Assembly: GCF_900536025.1 (NCBI RefSeq)
Contig: NZ_UNOZ01000029.1
Span: 1 to 64,000, forward strand
Reading direction: 5' to 3'
Source of the DNA: Pseudomonas reidholzensis
GTDB lineage: Bacteria; Pseudomonadota; Gammaproteobacteria; Pseudomonadales; Pseudomonadaceae
Length of the DNA stretch: 64,000 nt
This document shows, one piece after another, positions 17,592-27,470 of the stretch. Below the pieces are notes generated by a model, which saw only the letters and a program-made list of their open reading frames with translations, was not told the DNA's origin and did not search any database. The position numbers were made by a program, and so were the translations under genes. Numbering within the stretch: the stretch's first letter is position 1; every line of letters starts with the position of its first letter.

Positions 17592-18203
17592 TCAGCGCGG
17601 ACAGCCCTGCCCCGGCGCCTTCATCAGACCTTGCTCGCGCAACAGGTCAAGCAACGCCGTGACGGCATGCTCCAGTGAGGTGGAGTTGTCCAGCACCTGC
17701 ACCTGGGGATCGATGCCCTCTTGCAACTGAGCACCGCGTTGCAGCCGCCGCTCTATCTCTTCGGGTGTTTCGCGTCCCCGTGCCATCAGCCGCTGACGCA
17801 GCACCTGCGGCGCTACCTGCAGACGGATGGCCAACAGGTCGGGATAACGCCGACGCGCCTCGGCCAGGTAACCCCGCGAGCCATTCACCAGCACAGGCCG
17901 GCCCGCCTGCAGCCAATCATCGATCTGCGCAGGAATCCCATACTGAAGGCCATTTGCCTGCCAATCCATGGCAAAATCCCCGGCTTTGCGCATCACCTCG
18001 AACTGCTCCGGCGTGACACCTTGTGCCGATTCGCCCTTGGCCTCGGCCGAGCGGGTAATGACCCTGCGAGCGATTTCAATCCCTTGCGAGGCCAATTTCG
18101 CCCGCGCGGCATCGATCAGGGAATCTTTTCCCGATCCTGATGGTCCAACCAGGAATATCAGCCGCCCTGCCGTACACGGCGTGCCGCTTGCGTCATGTTG
18201 CAT
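17592..18203 (-). CDS. phnN: Ribose 1,5-bisphosphate phosphokinase PhnN
   Basis: 203 residues from ATG 18203; an in-frame GTG at 18209 would add two residues and has slightly better ribosome-site spacing. Guanylate-kinase-like P-loop fold with Walker A GPSGSGKDS (about 20-28) and ARRVITRS near 45. PhnN makes 5-phosphoribosyl 1-diphosphate from ribose 1,5-bisphosphate in phosphonate use. It stands alone here, away from any phn C-P lyase operon, so it may serve as a general PRPP bypass. It is shorter than and distinct from Gmk. Confidence 0.88.
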   Translation of the reverse strand: MQHDASGTPCTAGRLIFLVGPSGSGKDSLIDAARAKLASQGIEIARRVITRSAEAKGESAQGVTPEQFEVMRKAGDFAMDWQANGLQYGIPAQIDDWLQAGRPVLVNGSRGYLAEARRRYPDLLAIRLQVAPQVLRQRLMARGRETPEEIERRLQRGAQLQEGIDPQVQVLDNSTSLEHAVTALLDLLREQGLMKAPGQGCPR

Positions 18204-18548
18204 AGCCACTATGCTCTCTGTTGGGGACCTTGCGGTTTCTTGGTGTTTTCCCTGCCCTTTTCCGCCCGTTACCAGATTTTGGCGGCAGAGGTCTGACAGT
18301 TAGACAGCCCGGCCAACGCAAGACTTTTCAAACCAGTGCTCATTTCTGATAATTGGTACTGGCAAAAAGCCTTCAGCCGGATCACTATTTGTCACAGAAT
18401 TGACGCCAAGGAAACGGCGACGTTGAGGCAAGATGAGCTTCCAAAATTACATGACGGTTGAACATTTTGCAGTCGCCACGGTCGTATTTTCCACCGTGCG
18501 GCCAATTTGAGAACCGCTTCCCCTGAACCAGAAAACCGGTCAATTTAT
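18204..18548. other. Gap between phnN and amrZ
   Basis: 345 bases without a gene. It contains the divergent upstream regions of phnN and amrZ and a candidate AmrZ box at 18360-18371. The zone 18340-18480 is richer in A and T than the surroundings. No small gene or RNA recognised. Confidence 0.6.
18360..18371 (+). promoter_or_regulatory. Candidate AmrZ binding site upstream of amrZ
   Basis: TGGCAAAAAGCC differs at one base from the AmrZ consensus as I recall it from P. aeruginosa (TGGCAAAACGCC). It lies about 180 bases before the amrZ start. AmrZ represses its own gene in P. aeruginosa, so autoregulation is plausible. Confidence 0.45.
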
Positions 18549-18875
18549 ATGCGCCCAATGAAACAGGCTATCTATTCCAGCCGCACCGCTGACAAGTTTG
18601 TCGTCCGCCTGCCAGACGGGATGCGTGAGCGCATTGCCGAGGTAGCGCGCAACCATCACCGCAGCATGAACTCCGAAATCATCGCACGCCTGGAGCAGAG
18701 CCTCATCCAGGAAGGCGCGCTGGGCGACGAGCTGAGCATGCGCCTCGACAGCCCGGAGCTGAGCCTGCATGAGCGTGAGCTGCTGCAGCGGTTCCGCCAA
18801 CTCTCCCACCGCCAGCAGAACGCGCTGGTCGCATTGATCGCCCACGATGTGGAAATGGCCGCCGACGCGTCCTGA
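18549..18875 (+). CDS. amrZ: Ribbon-helix-helix regulator AmrZ (AlgZ)
   Basis: 108 residues. The family start MRPMKQ at ATG 18549 is used; the frame is open further upstream (TTG 18507), but that extension is not in known AmrZ. It has an N-terminal arm, the Arc-like ribbon-helix-helix (about 15-65, DKFVVRLPDGMRERIAEVARNHHRSMNSEIIARLEQSL) and a conserved C-terminal tetramerisation region (DSPELSLHERELLQRFRQLSHRQQNALVALIAHD). In Pseudomonas it controls alginate, motility, biofilm and cyclic di-GMP genes. No clear Shine-Dalgarno lies before the ATG. A terminator follows at 18893-18919. Confidence 0.95.
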   Translation: MRPMKQAIYSSRTADKFVVRLPDGMRERIAEVARNHHRSMNSEIIARLEQSLIQEGALGDELSMRLDSPELSLHERELLQRFRQLSHRQQNALVALIAHDVEMAADAS

Positions 18876-18892
18876 TCTGAAATGCGAATACG

Positions 18893-18919
18893 AAAAAGCC
18901 AGCTGATGCTGGCTTTTTT
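18893..18919 (+). terminator. Intrinsic terminator of amrZ
   Basis: Stem AGCCAGC/GCTGGCT around TGAT, preceded by five A and followed by five T. Confidence 0.9.
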
Positions 18920-18952
18920 CGTTTCTGGATGATGGTTTTGTGGCTGTTTGTA

Positions 18953-18988
18953 CCGGCCTCTTCGCGGGTAAACCCGCTCCTACAGGGG
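18953..18988. repeat. REP element (P. putida type)
   Basis: CCGGCCTCTTCGCGGGTAAA-type sequence with the inner palindrome GCGGGTAAACCCGC, then CTCCTACAGG. It lies between amrZ and mgtE, which converge. The same core recurs in this window near 26120, 46065, 46140, 50290 and 61160. Confidence 0.85.
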
Positions 18989-19013
18989 GGGGTGAGCCCC
19001 CTTGGGTGCGGGA

Positions 19014-20456
19014 TCAGAGCAGGAACAGGGTCGCCAGGCCGAGGAAGATGAAGAACCCGCCGCTGTCGGTGACGGCAGTGATCATCACGCTCGCGCCCAT
19101 TGCCGGGTCGCGCCCCAGGCGCACCAGCGTCATCGGGATCAACACGCCCATCAGCGCAGCCAGCAACAGGTTCAGGGTCATCGCCGCGGTCATTACCAGG
19201 CCGAGCGACCAACTGCCATACAACCAGAACGCCACCACCCCGATCACACCGCCCCAGACCAGGCCGTTGATCAGCGACACCGCCAGCTCCTTGCGCATCA
19301 GCCGTGCCGTGTTGCCGGGGCTCACCTGGTCCAGCGCCATGGCGCGAACGATCATGGTGATGGTCTGGTTACCCGAGTTGCCGCCAATACCCGCCACGAT
19401 CGGCATCAGCGCCGCCAAGGCCACCAGCTTCTCGATCGAGCCTTCGAACAGGCCGATCACCCGCGAGGCGAGAAACGCCGTCACCAGGTTGATCGCCAGC
19501 CACGCCCAACGGTTGCGCAGTGAACGCCAGACCGAGGCGAAGATGTCTTCTTCTTCGCGCAGACCGGCCATGTTGAGGACTTCGCTTTCGCTCTCCTCAC
19601 GGATCAGGTCGACCATCTCATCGATGGTCAGACGGCCGATCAGGCGATCGCTCTTGTCCACCACCGGTGCCGACACCAGGTCATAACGCTCGAACGCTTG
19701 CGCCGCGTCGTAGGCATCTTCGTCTGGGTGGAAACTCACGGGGTCGGTGGCCATGACATCGGCTACCTGCTTCTCCGGATCGTTGACCAGCAGACGCTTG
19801 ATCGGCAGCACGCCCTTGAGGATGCCGTCGTGATCGACTACGAACAGTTTGTCGGTATGGCCTGGCAGCTCCTTCAAGCGGCGCAGGTAACGCAGGACTA
19901 CCTCGAGGCTGACGTCTTCGCGGATGGTGACCATCTCGAAGTCCATCAGCGCACCGACCTGCTCCTCGTCGTAGCTCAGGGCCGAGCGGACGCGCTCGCG
20001 CTGCTGGCCATCGAGGGTTTCCATCAGCTCGTGGACGACATCGCGCGGCAGCTCGGGCGCCAGGTCAGCGAGTTCGTCGGCGTCCATCTCCTTGGCCGCA
20101 GCCAGCAGCTCGTGATCGTCCATGTCGGCGATCAGGGTCTGGCGCACCGCGTCGGACACTTCGAGGAGGATGTCGCCGTCGCGCTCGGAGCGTACCAGCT
20201 GCCATACGGTCAGGCGGTCGTCCAGCGGCAGGGCTTCAAGAATGTAGGCGATGTCGGCAGGGTGCAGATCGTCGAGCTTGCGCTGCAGCTCGACCAGGTT
20301 CTGACGGTGGACGAGGTTTTCCACCAGGTCATGATGATGACCTTCCTGACGGTGCGTCAGGTCTTCTACCACCCGTTGACGCTGCAGCAGGTCGATGACC
20401 TGGCCCAGGCGATCCTGCAGGCTCTCGGGGGCTTTCTTTACTTCTACTTCAGTCAT
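19014..20456 (-). CDS. mgtE: Magnesium transporter MgtE
   Basis: 480 residues from the ATG at 20456 (MTEVEVKK), preceded by GGAG; an upstream in-frame ATG would add ten residues without a ribosome site. A cytosolic MgtE N-domain (about 30-130) is followed by two CBS domains (about 135-255, DPVSFHPDEDAYDAAQAFERYDL) and five membrane helices (about 285-480) with RVIGLFEGSIEKLVALAALMPIVAGIGGNSGNQT, the pore-lining signature. It takes up Mg2+ at the inner membrane, gated by cytosolic Mg2+. Single gene. Confidence 0.93.
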   Translation of the reverse strand: MTEVEVKKAPESLQDRLGQVIDLLQRQRVVEDLTHRQEGHHHDLVENLVHRQNLVELQRKLDDLHPADIAYILEALPLDDRLTVWQLVRSERDGDILLEVSDAVRQTLIADMDDHELLAAAKEMDADELADLAPELPRDVVHELMETLDGQQRERVRSALSYDEEQVGALMDFEMVTIREDVSLEVVLRYLRRLKELPGHTDKLFVVDHDGILKGVLPIKRLLVNDPEKQVADVMATDPVSFHPDEDAYDAAQAFERYDLVSAPVVDKSDRLIGRLTIDEMVDLIREESESEVLNMAGLREEEDIFASVWRSLRNRWAWLAINLVTAFLASRVIGLFEGSIEKLVALAALMPIVAGIGGNSGNQTITMIVRAMALDQVSPGNTARLMRKELAVSLINGLVWGGVIGVVAFWLYGSWSLGLVMTAAMTLNLLLAALMGVLIPMTLVRLGRDPAMGASVMITAVTDSGGFFIFLGLATLFLL

Positions 20457-20853
20457 AGGCGAACTCCACTCCCAGCAGCGGAGCACGCCGGGAGAATCAA
20501 TCGGTCAGATCTAACTTGGCAAAGCGGGTTAGGGAGTAACTACTGGGTAAGTCCATGGTGGTATTCCACAAGCCCCGGCGGGGCTGACGGGCGCAATCAT
20601 ACACTGCAACAGCTGTCGGATCGCTTAAATTTTTGGCCAGAACAATCGTTTGCGCGATAAAGCTATGACAACGCTCGAAGCCATCAGTGCGACGGCAGGC
20701 GTCGATGAAAAAGCACAATGCGTGTTCTCTGGAGGCGAGGCGCGAGGCGCGGCCTGCGGGGCTTGACCTGGAGTCTAGCCGGACATCACTGACACATCAG
20801 TGAAACTGCGGACAACAAAAAGCCCGCTATGAAAGCGGGCTTCTTGATGTATC
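20457..20853. other. Gap between mgtE and the tRNA-Arg array
   Basis: 397 bases. Near mgtE it holds a GC-rich hairpin (about 20469-20494) next to the ribosome site and a second one (AGCCCC/GGGGCT, about 20570-20584) in the probable mgtE leader. At the far end is the tRNA terminator (20813-20841). A Mg2+-responsive leader would make sense, but I do not recognise a known riboswitch. Confidence 0.5.
20813..20841 (-). terminator. Terminator of the tRNA-Ser/tRNA-Arg transcript
   Basis: AGCCCGCT/AGCGGGCT stem (20821-20841 region) with five A on the plus strand at 20816-20820, giving a T run on the minus strand just after the last tRNA-Arg. Confidence 0.8.
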
Positions 20854-20930
20854 TGGTGGACTCAGCAGGATTCGAACCTGCGACCGCTCGGTTCGTAGCC
20901 GAGTACTCTATCCAGCTGAGCTATGAGTCC
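20854..20930 (-). tRNA. tRNA-Arg (anticodon ACG), copy 3 of 3
   Basis: 77 bases with encoded CCA; acceptor GGACTCA/TGAGTCC; anticodon loop CTACGAA. Identical to the two upstream copies. ACG (inosine-modified) reads CGU, CGC and CGA. Confidence 0.97.
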
Positions 20931-21003
20931 AAGTTGGTAGTTTTAGACCAGGTTACCACTGGTTGAAACAAGGCGCCTGTGCAAGCACAACCGCCGTGCT
21001 ATA

Positions 21004-21080
21004 TGGTGGACTCAGCAGGATTCGAACCTGCGACCGCTCGGTTCGTAGCCGAGTACTCTATCCAGCTGAGCTATGAGTCC
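21004..21080 (-). tRNA. tRNA-Arg (anticodon ACG), copy 2 of 3
   Basis: Identical in sequence to the copy at 20854-20930; 77 bases with CCA. Confidence 0.97.
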
Positions 21081-21152
21081 AAGTTGGTAGTTTTAGACCA
21101 GATTACCACTGGTTGAACAATCCGACCCTGCTAGCAAGATCGTCATGTTATA

Positions 21153-21229
21153 TGGTGGACTCAGCAGGATTCGAACCTGCGACCGCTCGGTTCGTAGCCG
21201 AGTACTCTATCCAGCTGAGCTATGAGTCC
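21153..21229 (-). tRNA. tRNA-Arg (anticodon ACG), copy 1 of 3
   Basis: Identical to the other two; nearest to tRNA-Ser and therefore first of the three in transcription order. Confidence 0.97.
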
Positions 21230-21338
21230 GTGTAACTTGCCGCGCATTATAGATCGCTTTACCGTTTTAGCAAGAACTTTTTCGTTTAATTTCAACGACT
21301 TAGCGTTCTTACCCAGTTGAAGCGCCCTACATGAATAA

Positions 21339-21429
21339 TGGCGGTGAAGGGGGGATTCGAACCCCCGATACCCTTATGAGGTATACTCCCTTAGCAGGGG
21401 AGCGCCTTCGGCCACTCGGCCACCTCACC
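21339..21429 (-). tRNA. tRNA-Ser (anticodon GCT)
   Basis: 91 bases including CCA, with the long variable arm of class II tRNAs (TATACCTCATAAGGGTATC). Acceptor GGTGAGG paired with CTTCACC; anticodon loop CTGCTAA gives GCT, reading AGC and AGU. It lies just downstream of csrA, the same order (csrA, serV, argV) as in E. coli. Confidence 0.96.
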
Positions 21430-21501
21430 GCAACACGAGGCGTATATTAAACAGAGCCCTCCTCGTTTGCAAACCTTTTTTTGAAAAAAACTTCAAAAAA
21501 A

Positions 21502-21690
21502 TTAAAGGCTTGGCTCTTCGCCCTTCTCGTTCTTGATCCGCAGGTAGATTTCCTCGCGGTGAACGGCCACTTCTTTGGGCGCGCTGACGCCGATTCGTAC
21601 CTGGTTACCTTTGACACCCAGGACCGTAACGGTGATCTCACCGTCTCCAATGATCAGGCTCTCGGCGCACCGACGAGTCAGAATCAACAT
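21502..21690 (-). CDS. csrA: Carbon storage regulator CsrA/RsmA
   Basis: 62 residues from ATG 21690 (MLILTRRCAESLIIGDGEI), preceded by AAGGAGAAAGCT. The dimeric RNA-binding protein caps GGA motifs in leaders and blocks translation. The key RNA-contact residues are present: the N-terminal LILTRR strand and R44 in VHREEIY. It controls secondary metabolism, motility and biofilm. Pseudomonas usually has several paralogues; the location between lysC and tRNA-Ser identifies the ancestral RsmA copy. Confidence 0.95.
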   Translation of the reverse strand: MLILTRRCAESLIIGDGEITVTVLGVKGNQVRIGVSAPKEVAVHREEIYLRIKNEKGEEPSL

Positions 21691-21820
21691 AGCTTTCTCC
21701 TTACGCAGTTCAATCAGGGATAACAGTCTGAGGTAGCAGGGCCGTGCCGGGGACGGTGGCAGGGCCCGTATGGGCGCCGGAGGGTATAGGACAGGGTTAC
21801 CCTCCGACGACCAGAAACGC

Positions 21821-21846
21821 GAAGGGCGCGGCAAGCCGCGCCCTTC
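21821..21846. terminator. GC-rich hairpin between lysC and csrA
   Basis: GAAGGGCGCGG (21821-21831) pairs perfectly with CCGCGCCCTTC (21836-21846) around CAAG. The T run on the minus side is weak (GTTTCTGG), so it may terminate lysC only partly and let csrA be read through. Confidence 0.55.
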
Positions 21847-21857
21847 GAGGCAGCGCC

Positions 21858-23093
21858 TTACTCGCCCTGTCGGGCAGGGGCGTCCAGCTCGAAGGCGGTG
21901 TGCAGGGCACGCACCGCCAGCTCCAGGTACTTCTCTTCGATGACCACCGAGACCTTGATCTCGGAGGTGGAGATCATCTGGATGTTGATGCTCTCCTTGG
22001 CCAGCGCTTCGAACATGCGGCTGGCAACGCCCGCATGGGAGCGCATGCCGACACCGACGATCGACACCTTGGCGATCTTGGTGTCGCCGATGACTTCACG
22101 GGCGCCGATTTCGCGTGCGGTGTTTTCCAGCACCTTGAGCGCCGCGTCGTACTCGTTGCGGTGCACGGTGAAGGTGAAGTCGGTGGTGTTATCGTGCGCG
22201 ACGTTCTGCACGATCATGTCCACTTCGATGTTCGAGGCGCTGATCGGACCGAGGATCTTGAAGGCAACGCCCGGGGTATCCGGCACGCCGCGAATGGTCA
22301 GCTTGGCTTCATCACGGTTGAAGGCGATACCGGAAATGATCGGCTGTTCCATGGATTCCTCTTCATCAATGGTAATGAGGGTACCTGGACCCTCCTTGAA
22401 ACTGTGCAGCACGCGCAGCGGTACGTTGTACTTGCCGGCGAACTCGACGGAACGGATCTGCAGCACCTTGGAACCGAGGCTGGCCATTTCCAGCATCTCT
22501 TCAAAGGTGATCTTCTCCAGGCGACGGGCCTGGGGCACCACGCGCGGGTCGGTGGTGTAGACACCGTCGACGTCGGTGTAGATCTGGCACTCGTCGGCCT
22601 TGAGCGCCGCCGCCAGGGCCACGCCGGTGGTGTCGGAGCCACCACGGCCGAGGGTGGTAATGCTGCCGTGCTCGTCGACACCCTGGAAACCGGCTACCAC
22701 CACCACGCGACCTGCCTTGAGGTCGGCGCGGATCTTCTGGTCGTCGATCTGCAGGATGCGCGCCTTGTTGTGCGCGCTGTCGGTGAGGATGCGCACCTGG
22801 TTGCCGGTGTAGGACACCGCCGGTACGCCCCGCTTGATCAAGGCCATGGCCAGCAGGGCGATAGTCACCTGCTCGCCGGTCGAGACGATCACGTCCAGCT
22901 CACGCGGAACCGGCGTGTCAGTGATCTGCTTGGCCAGGTCGAGCAGGCGGTTGGTCTCGCCGCTCATGGCCGAGAGTACGACCACCAGGTCATCGCCTGA
23001 CTCACGGAATTTCTTGATCTTGTCGGCAACCTGCTCGATCCGCTCGATGGAACCGACAGAGGTGCCGCCAAATTTCTGTACGATCAACGCCAT
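21858..23093 (-). CDS. lysC: Aspartate kinase (lysine-sensitive type)
   Basis: 411 residues from ATG 23093. Amino-acid-kinase domain (1 to about 245; ALIVQKFGGTSVGS, FQGVDEHGSITTLGRGGSDTTGVAL) then two ACT domains (about 265-335 and 345-405; GVGMRSHAGVASRMFEALAKESINIQMIS). It phosphorylates aspartate, the first step to Lys, Thr, Met and diaminopimelate. An internal ATG at 22352 with a strong ribosome site would give a 164-residue beta form made of the ACT part, as in alpha2beta2 aspartokinases. Downstream of alaS with 85 bases between. Confidence 0.95.
   Translation of the reverse strand: MALIVQKFGGTSVGSIERIEQVADKIKKFRESGDDLVVVLSAMSGETNRLLDLAKQITDTPVPRELDVIVSTGEQVTIALLAMALIKRGVPAVSYTGNQVRILTDSAHNKARILQIDDQKIRADLKAGRVVVVAGFQGVDEHGSITTLGRGGSDTTGVALAAALKADECQIYTDVDGVYTTDPRVVPQARRLEKITFEEMLEMASLGSKVLQIRSVEFAGKYNVPLRVLHSFKEGPGTLITIDEEESMEQPIISGIAFNRDEAKLTIRGVPDTPGVAFKILGPISASNIEVDMIVQNVAHDNTTDFTFTVHRNEYDAALKVLENTAREIGAREVIGDTKIAKVSIVGVGMRSHAGVASRMFEALAKESINIQMISTSEIKVSVVIEEKYLELAVRALHTAFELDAPARQGE
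22352..22366 (-). promoter_or_regulatory. Internal translation start within lysC (beta subunit)
   Basis: The minus strand reads GAAGAGGAATCC then ATG (codon 248), in frame with lysC and directly before the ACT domains (MEQPIISGIAF). Position and ribosome site match the beta-subunit starts known in Bacillus and Corynebacterium aspartokinases. Confidence 0.55.
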
Positions 23094-23178
23094 TTCAAAG
23101 CTGCCTCTGCCCACGATGGGCACCCAATAAACAATCCAACATGAGATGGCCCGTGACTAGACCACGGGCCAACCCATC

Positions 23179-25803
<2,625 letters not shown>

Positions 25804-26145
25804 AGGTTCTTCCACGGAAACGGCGGCCGTTAAGGCAAACGCGTCGAAACGACGGCAAAGGGCCGCATTATATCGGTCCTGCAATCTCGGTGCAGTGTGT
25901 TTATGCGCTGGAAAGCGGCGATCTGACGGAATTTCAGGTCAACGCGAGCGAATACATGACCGGGATGCTATGACGAGCCTTTGGCCAGTGGCAAGCCAAT
26001 TACCGCTCAGGGGAAGGGAAAATGGAATAGCGAGTTAATTAAAAGGATTTCATCCCGGGTAGGATCCAAAACAGGGGCGCCCTTTTCGCGGCTGAACCCG
26101 CCCCCGCAGGAGCGGGTTTACCCGCGAAGAAGGCAACGCGGACGC
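25804..26145. other. Gap between alaS and astE with a REP pair
   Basis: 342 bases. 25804-26070 is the alaS upstream region with no recognisable gene. 26076-26135 is a REP-type inverted pair that ends ten bases before the astE stop codon. Confidence 0.6.
26076..26135. repeat. REP-type inverted pair at the end of the ast operon
   Basis: A degenerate left copy (CCCTTTTCGCGGCTGAACCC) and an intact inverted right copy (GCGGGTTTACCCGCGAAGAA) can form a long stem. It probably stabilises the 3' end of the ast message. Confidence 0.8.
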
Positions 26146-27153
26146 TCAGCCCAACCGCTGTCCCGAGTCCGGCACGATCAAAATCCCCGCCCGCAGCCCG
26201 TTGCGCACCTTGGGGTTGGGGAAGATGATCCGCGCACCCTCCTCCTCGACCACCCAGCGCGTCTCGGCCAGGTCCTCGGCCAGCAGCGCGCCCTTGCTCA
26301 GCTCGGTAAAGTTCTCGATATCCGCCGGCAAGTGCAGGCGGAAGTGATCACTGTGCTTGATGATCTCGCGCGCCACGCTGAACAGCTGCAAGCCATCGAG
26401 CGTATCGTCGGCCGCTGGCTCGTTGCCCTCGATGATCTGCCGCAGGCGCGTTTCCAGCCTGTCGAGATTGACCTGCTCGTTCTGCCCGAACGGCCGCGCC
26501 TTGCCCAACTCCAGGGTGAACGCCTCAGCGTCGAGCTGCTCGTAGGTGAACGCACTGAAAGTGATCGACGGTTTGCTCTGCAGCAGCACCGCCTCCATGC
26601 CCGCCTCGCGCAAGCGCACCAGCTCGCGACGCGAGTGCTGGCGGCCTTCCTTGTAGGGGTAAAGGGCGAACTGCTCGATCTTCGAACCGCGGATCGCGGT
26701 ATGCAGGTCGTAGTGCAGGCGGTCGCGCCCCGGCACCTTGAAAAAGGTTTCGGCGAATTTCTCCAGTACCGCTGCACGCTGGGCCTCGGGACCACTCGCC
26801 TGCTCATGGCGGCCATTGAACAGGCGGTTGATATCCTGCTCGATGTAGCGCTCACCTTTACGGATCGCTTCAGGGTTGCCAAACAGGAACAGGACCCTGC
26901 TCCTCGGCTTGATCTCGCCACTGGCGACACCGTGCAAGAGCTTTTCAAGGAGCTCGATCGGCGCCGTCTCGTTGCCATGGATACCGGCAGACAGCAACAG
27001 GTCCAGGCCGTTGTCCTTGCCCTCGGGCGGGCTGACCTCGAGCGCCCCCTCGCCACGCCAGCGCAGTCGCACACCCTCGACCGTCACTTGCGTCTGCTGG
27101 GCGGGCTCACGGCCGGCCAAGGTGAGTTCAAGCAATTTGCCGAGGGCGAGCAT
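26146..27153 (-). CDS. astE: Succinylglutamate desuccinylase AstE
   Basis: 335 residues from ATG 27153 (MLALGKLLEL), with AAGGAAG upstream. Zinc carboxypeptidase-like fold: GIHGNETAPIELLEKLL holds the zinc His and Glu (about 62-66), and LHYDLHTAIRG near 155 supplies the third ligand. It releases succinate and glutamate from N-succinylglutamate, the last step of the arginine succinyltransferase pathway. Last gene of the aru/ast operon. The longer open frame upstream runs through the neighbouring His-rich gene and is not used. Confidence 0.94.
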   Translation of the reverse strand: MLALGKLLELTLAGREPAQQTQVTVEGVRLRWRGEGALEVSPPEGKDNGLDLLLSAGIHGNETAPIELLEKLLHGVASGEIKPRSRVLFLFGNPEAIRKGERYIEQDINRLFNGRHEQASGPEAQRAAVLEKFAETFFKVPGRDRLHYDLHTAIRGSKIEQFALYPYKEGRQHSRRELVRLREAGMEAVLLQSKPSITFSAFTYEQLDAEAFTLELGKARPFGQNEQVNLDRLETRLRQIIEGNEPAADDTLDGLQLFSVAREIIKHSDHFRLHLPADIENFTELSKGALLAEDLAETRWVVEEEGARIIFPNPKVRNGLRAGILIVPDSGQRLG

Positions 27154-27163
27154 AGACGCTTCC

Positions 27164-27457
27164 TTAGTGGTGGTGACCGCAATCAGGACCGTGGACGTGA
27201 TCATCATCGTCGTCGCCGAGCTCAGCCGGCTCCATTTCCAGCTGCAGGCTGACCAGGTTGGTGGCCATCGGGCGCAGCAGCAGGTTGGCGAACTCGGCAT
27301 CGCCTTCGGCGACATCGACGCCGATCAGCAGCTGGCCGCGGCCGTCCTGCTGGATCCACACCTCTTTACCTTGCCAGACCACCGCGAAACGGGTGCAGGA
27401 GGTTTCCAGCTGGGTACCATCTTCATCTTCCAGGATCAGGCGCAGGGCGTCGGACAT
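27164..27457 (-). CDS. Small conserved ast-operon protein with a His-rich tail
   Basis: 97 residues. The first 75 form a mixed alpha/beta sequence (RFAVVWQGKEVWIQQDGRGQLLIGVDVAEGDAEFANLLLRPMATNLVSLQLEME). The end is an acidic and histidine-rich tail (DDDDDHVHGPDCGHHH) that could bind Zn, Ni or Co. A protein of this kind sits between astB and astE in other Pseudomonas (PA0900 in P. aeruginosa by position). No function is known to me. AstE is a zinc enzyme, so metal delivery is a possible role, but this is inference. Spacing of 10 and 13 bases to its neighbours shows co-transcription. Confidence 0.85.
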   Translation of the reverse strand: MSDALRLILEDEDGTQLETSCTRFAVVWQGKEVWIQQDGRGQLLIGVDVAEGDAEFANLLLRPMATNLVSLQLEMEPAELGDDDDDHVHGPDCGHHH

Positions 27458-27470
27458 TACAATTCTCTCT

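Larger units (their letters stand above)
20854..21229. repeat. Tandem array of three tRNA-Arg units, about 150 bp each
   Basis: The tRNA copies begin at 20854, 21004 and 21153. The first two spacers share about 36 bases (starting AAGTTGGTAGTTTTAGACCA) and then diverge. This shows expansion by unequal duplication of tRNA plus leader. Confidence 0.9.

Noticed and set aside
20457..20520. A Mg2+ riboswitch in the mgtE leader
   Set aside because: Hairpins are present, but I cannot match them to the M-box or another known class; not supported enough to call.
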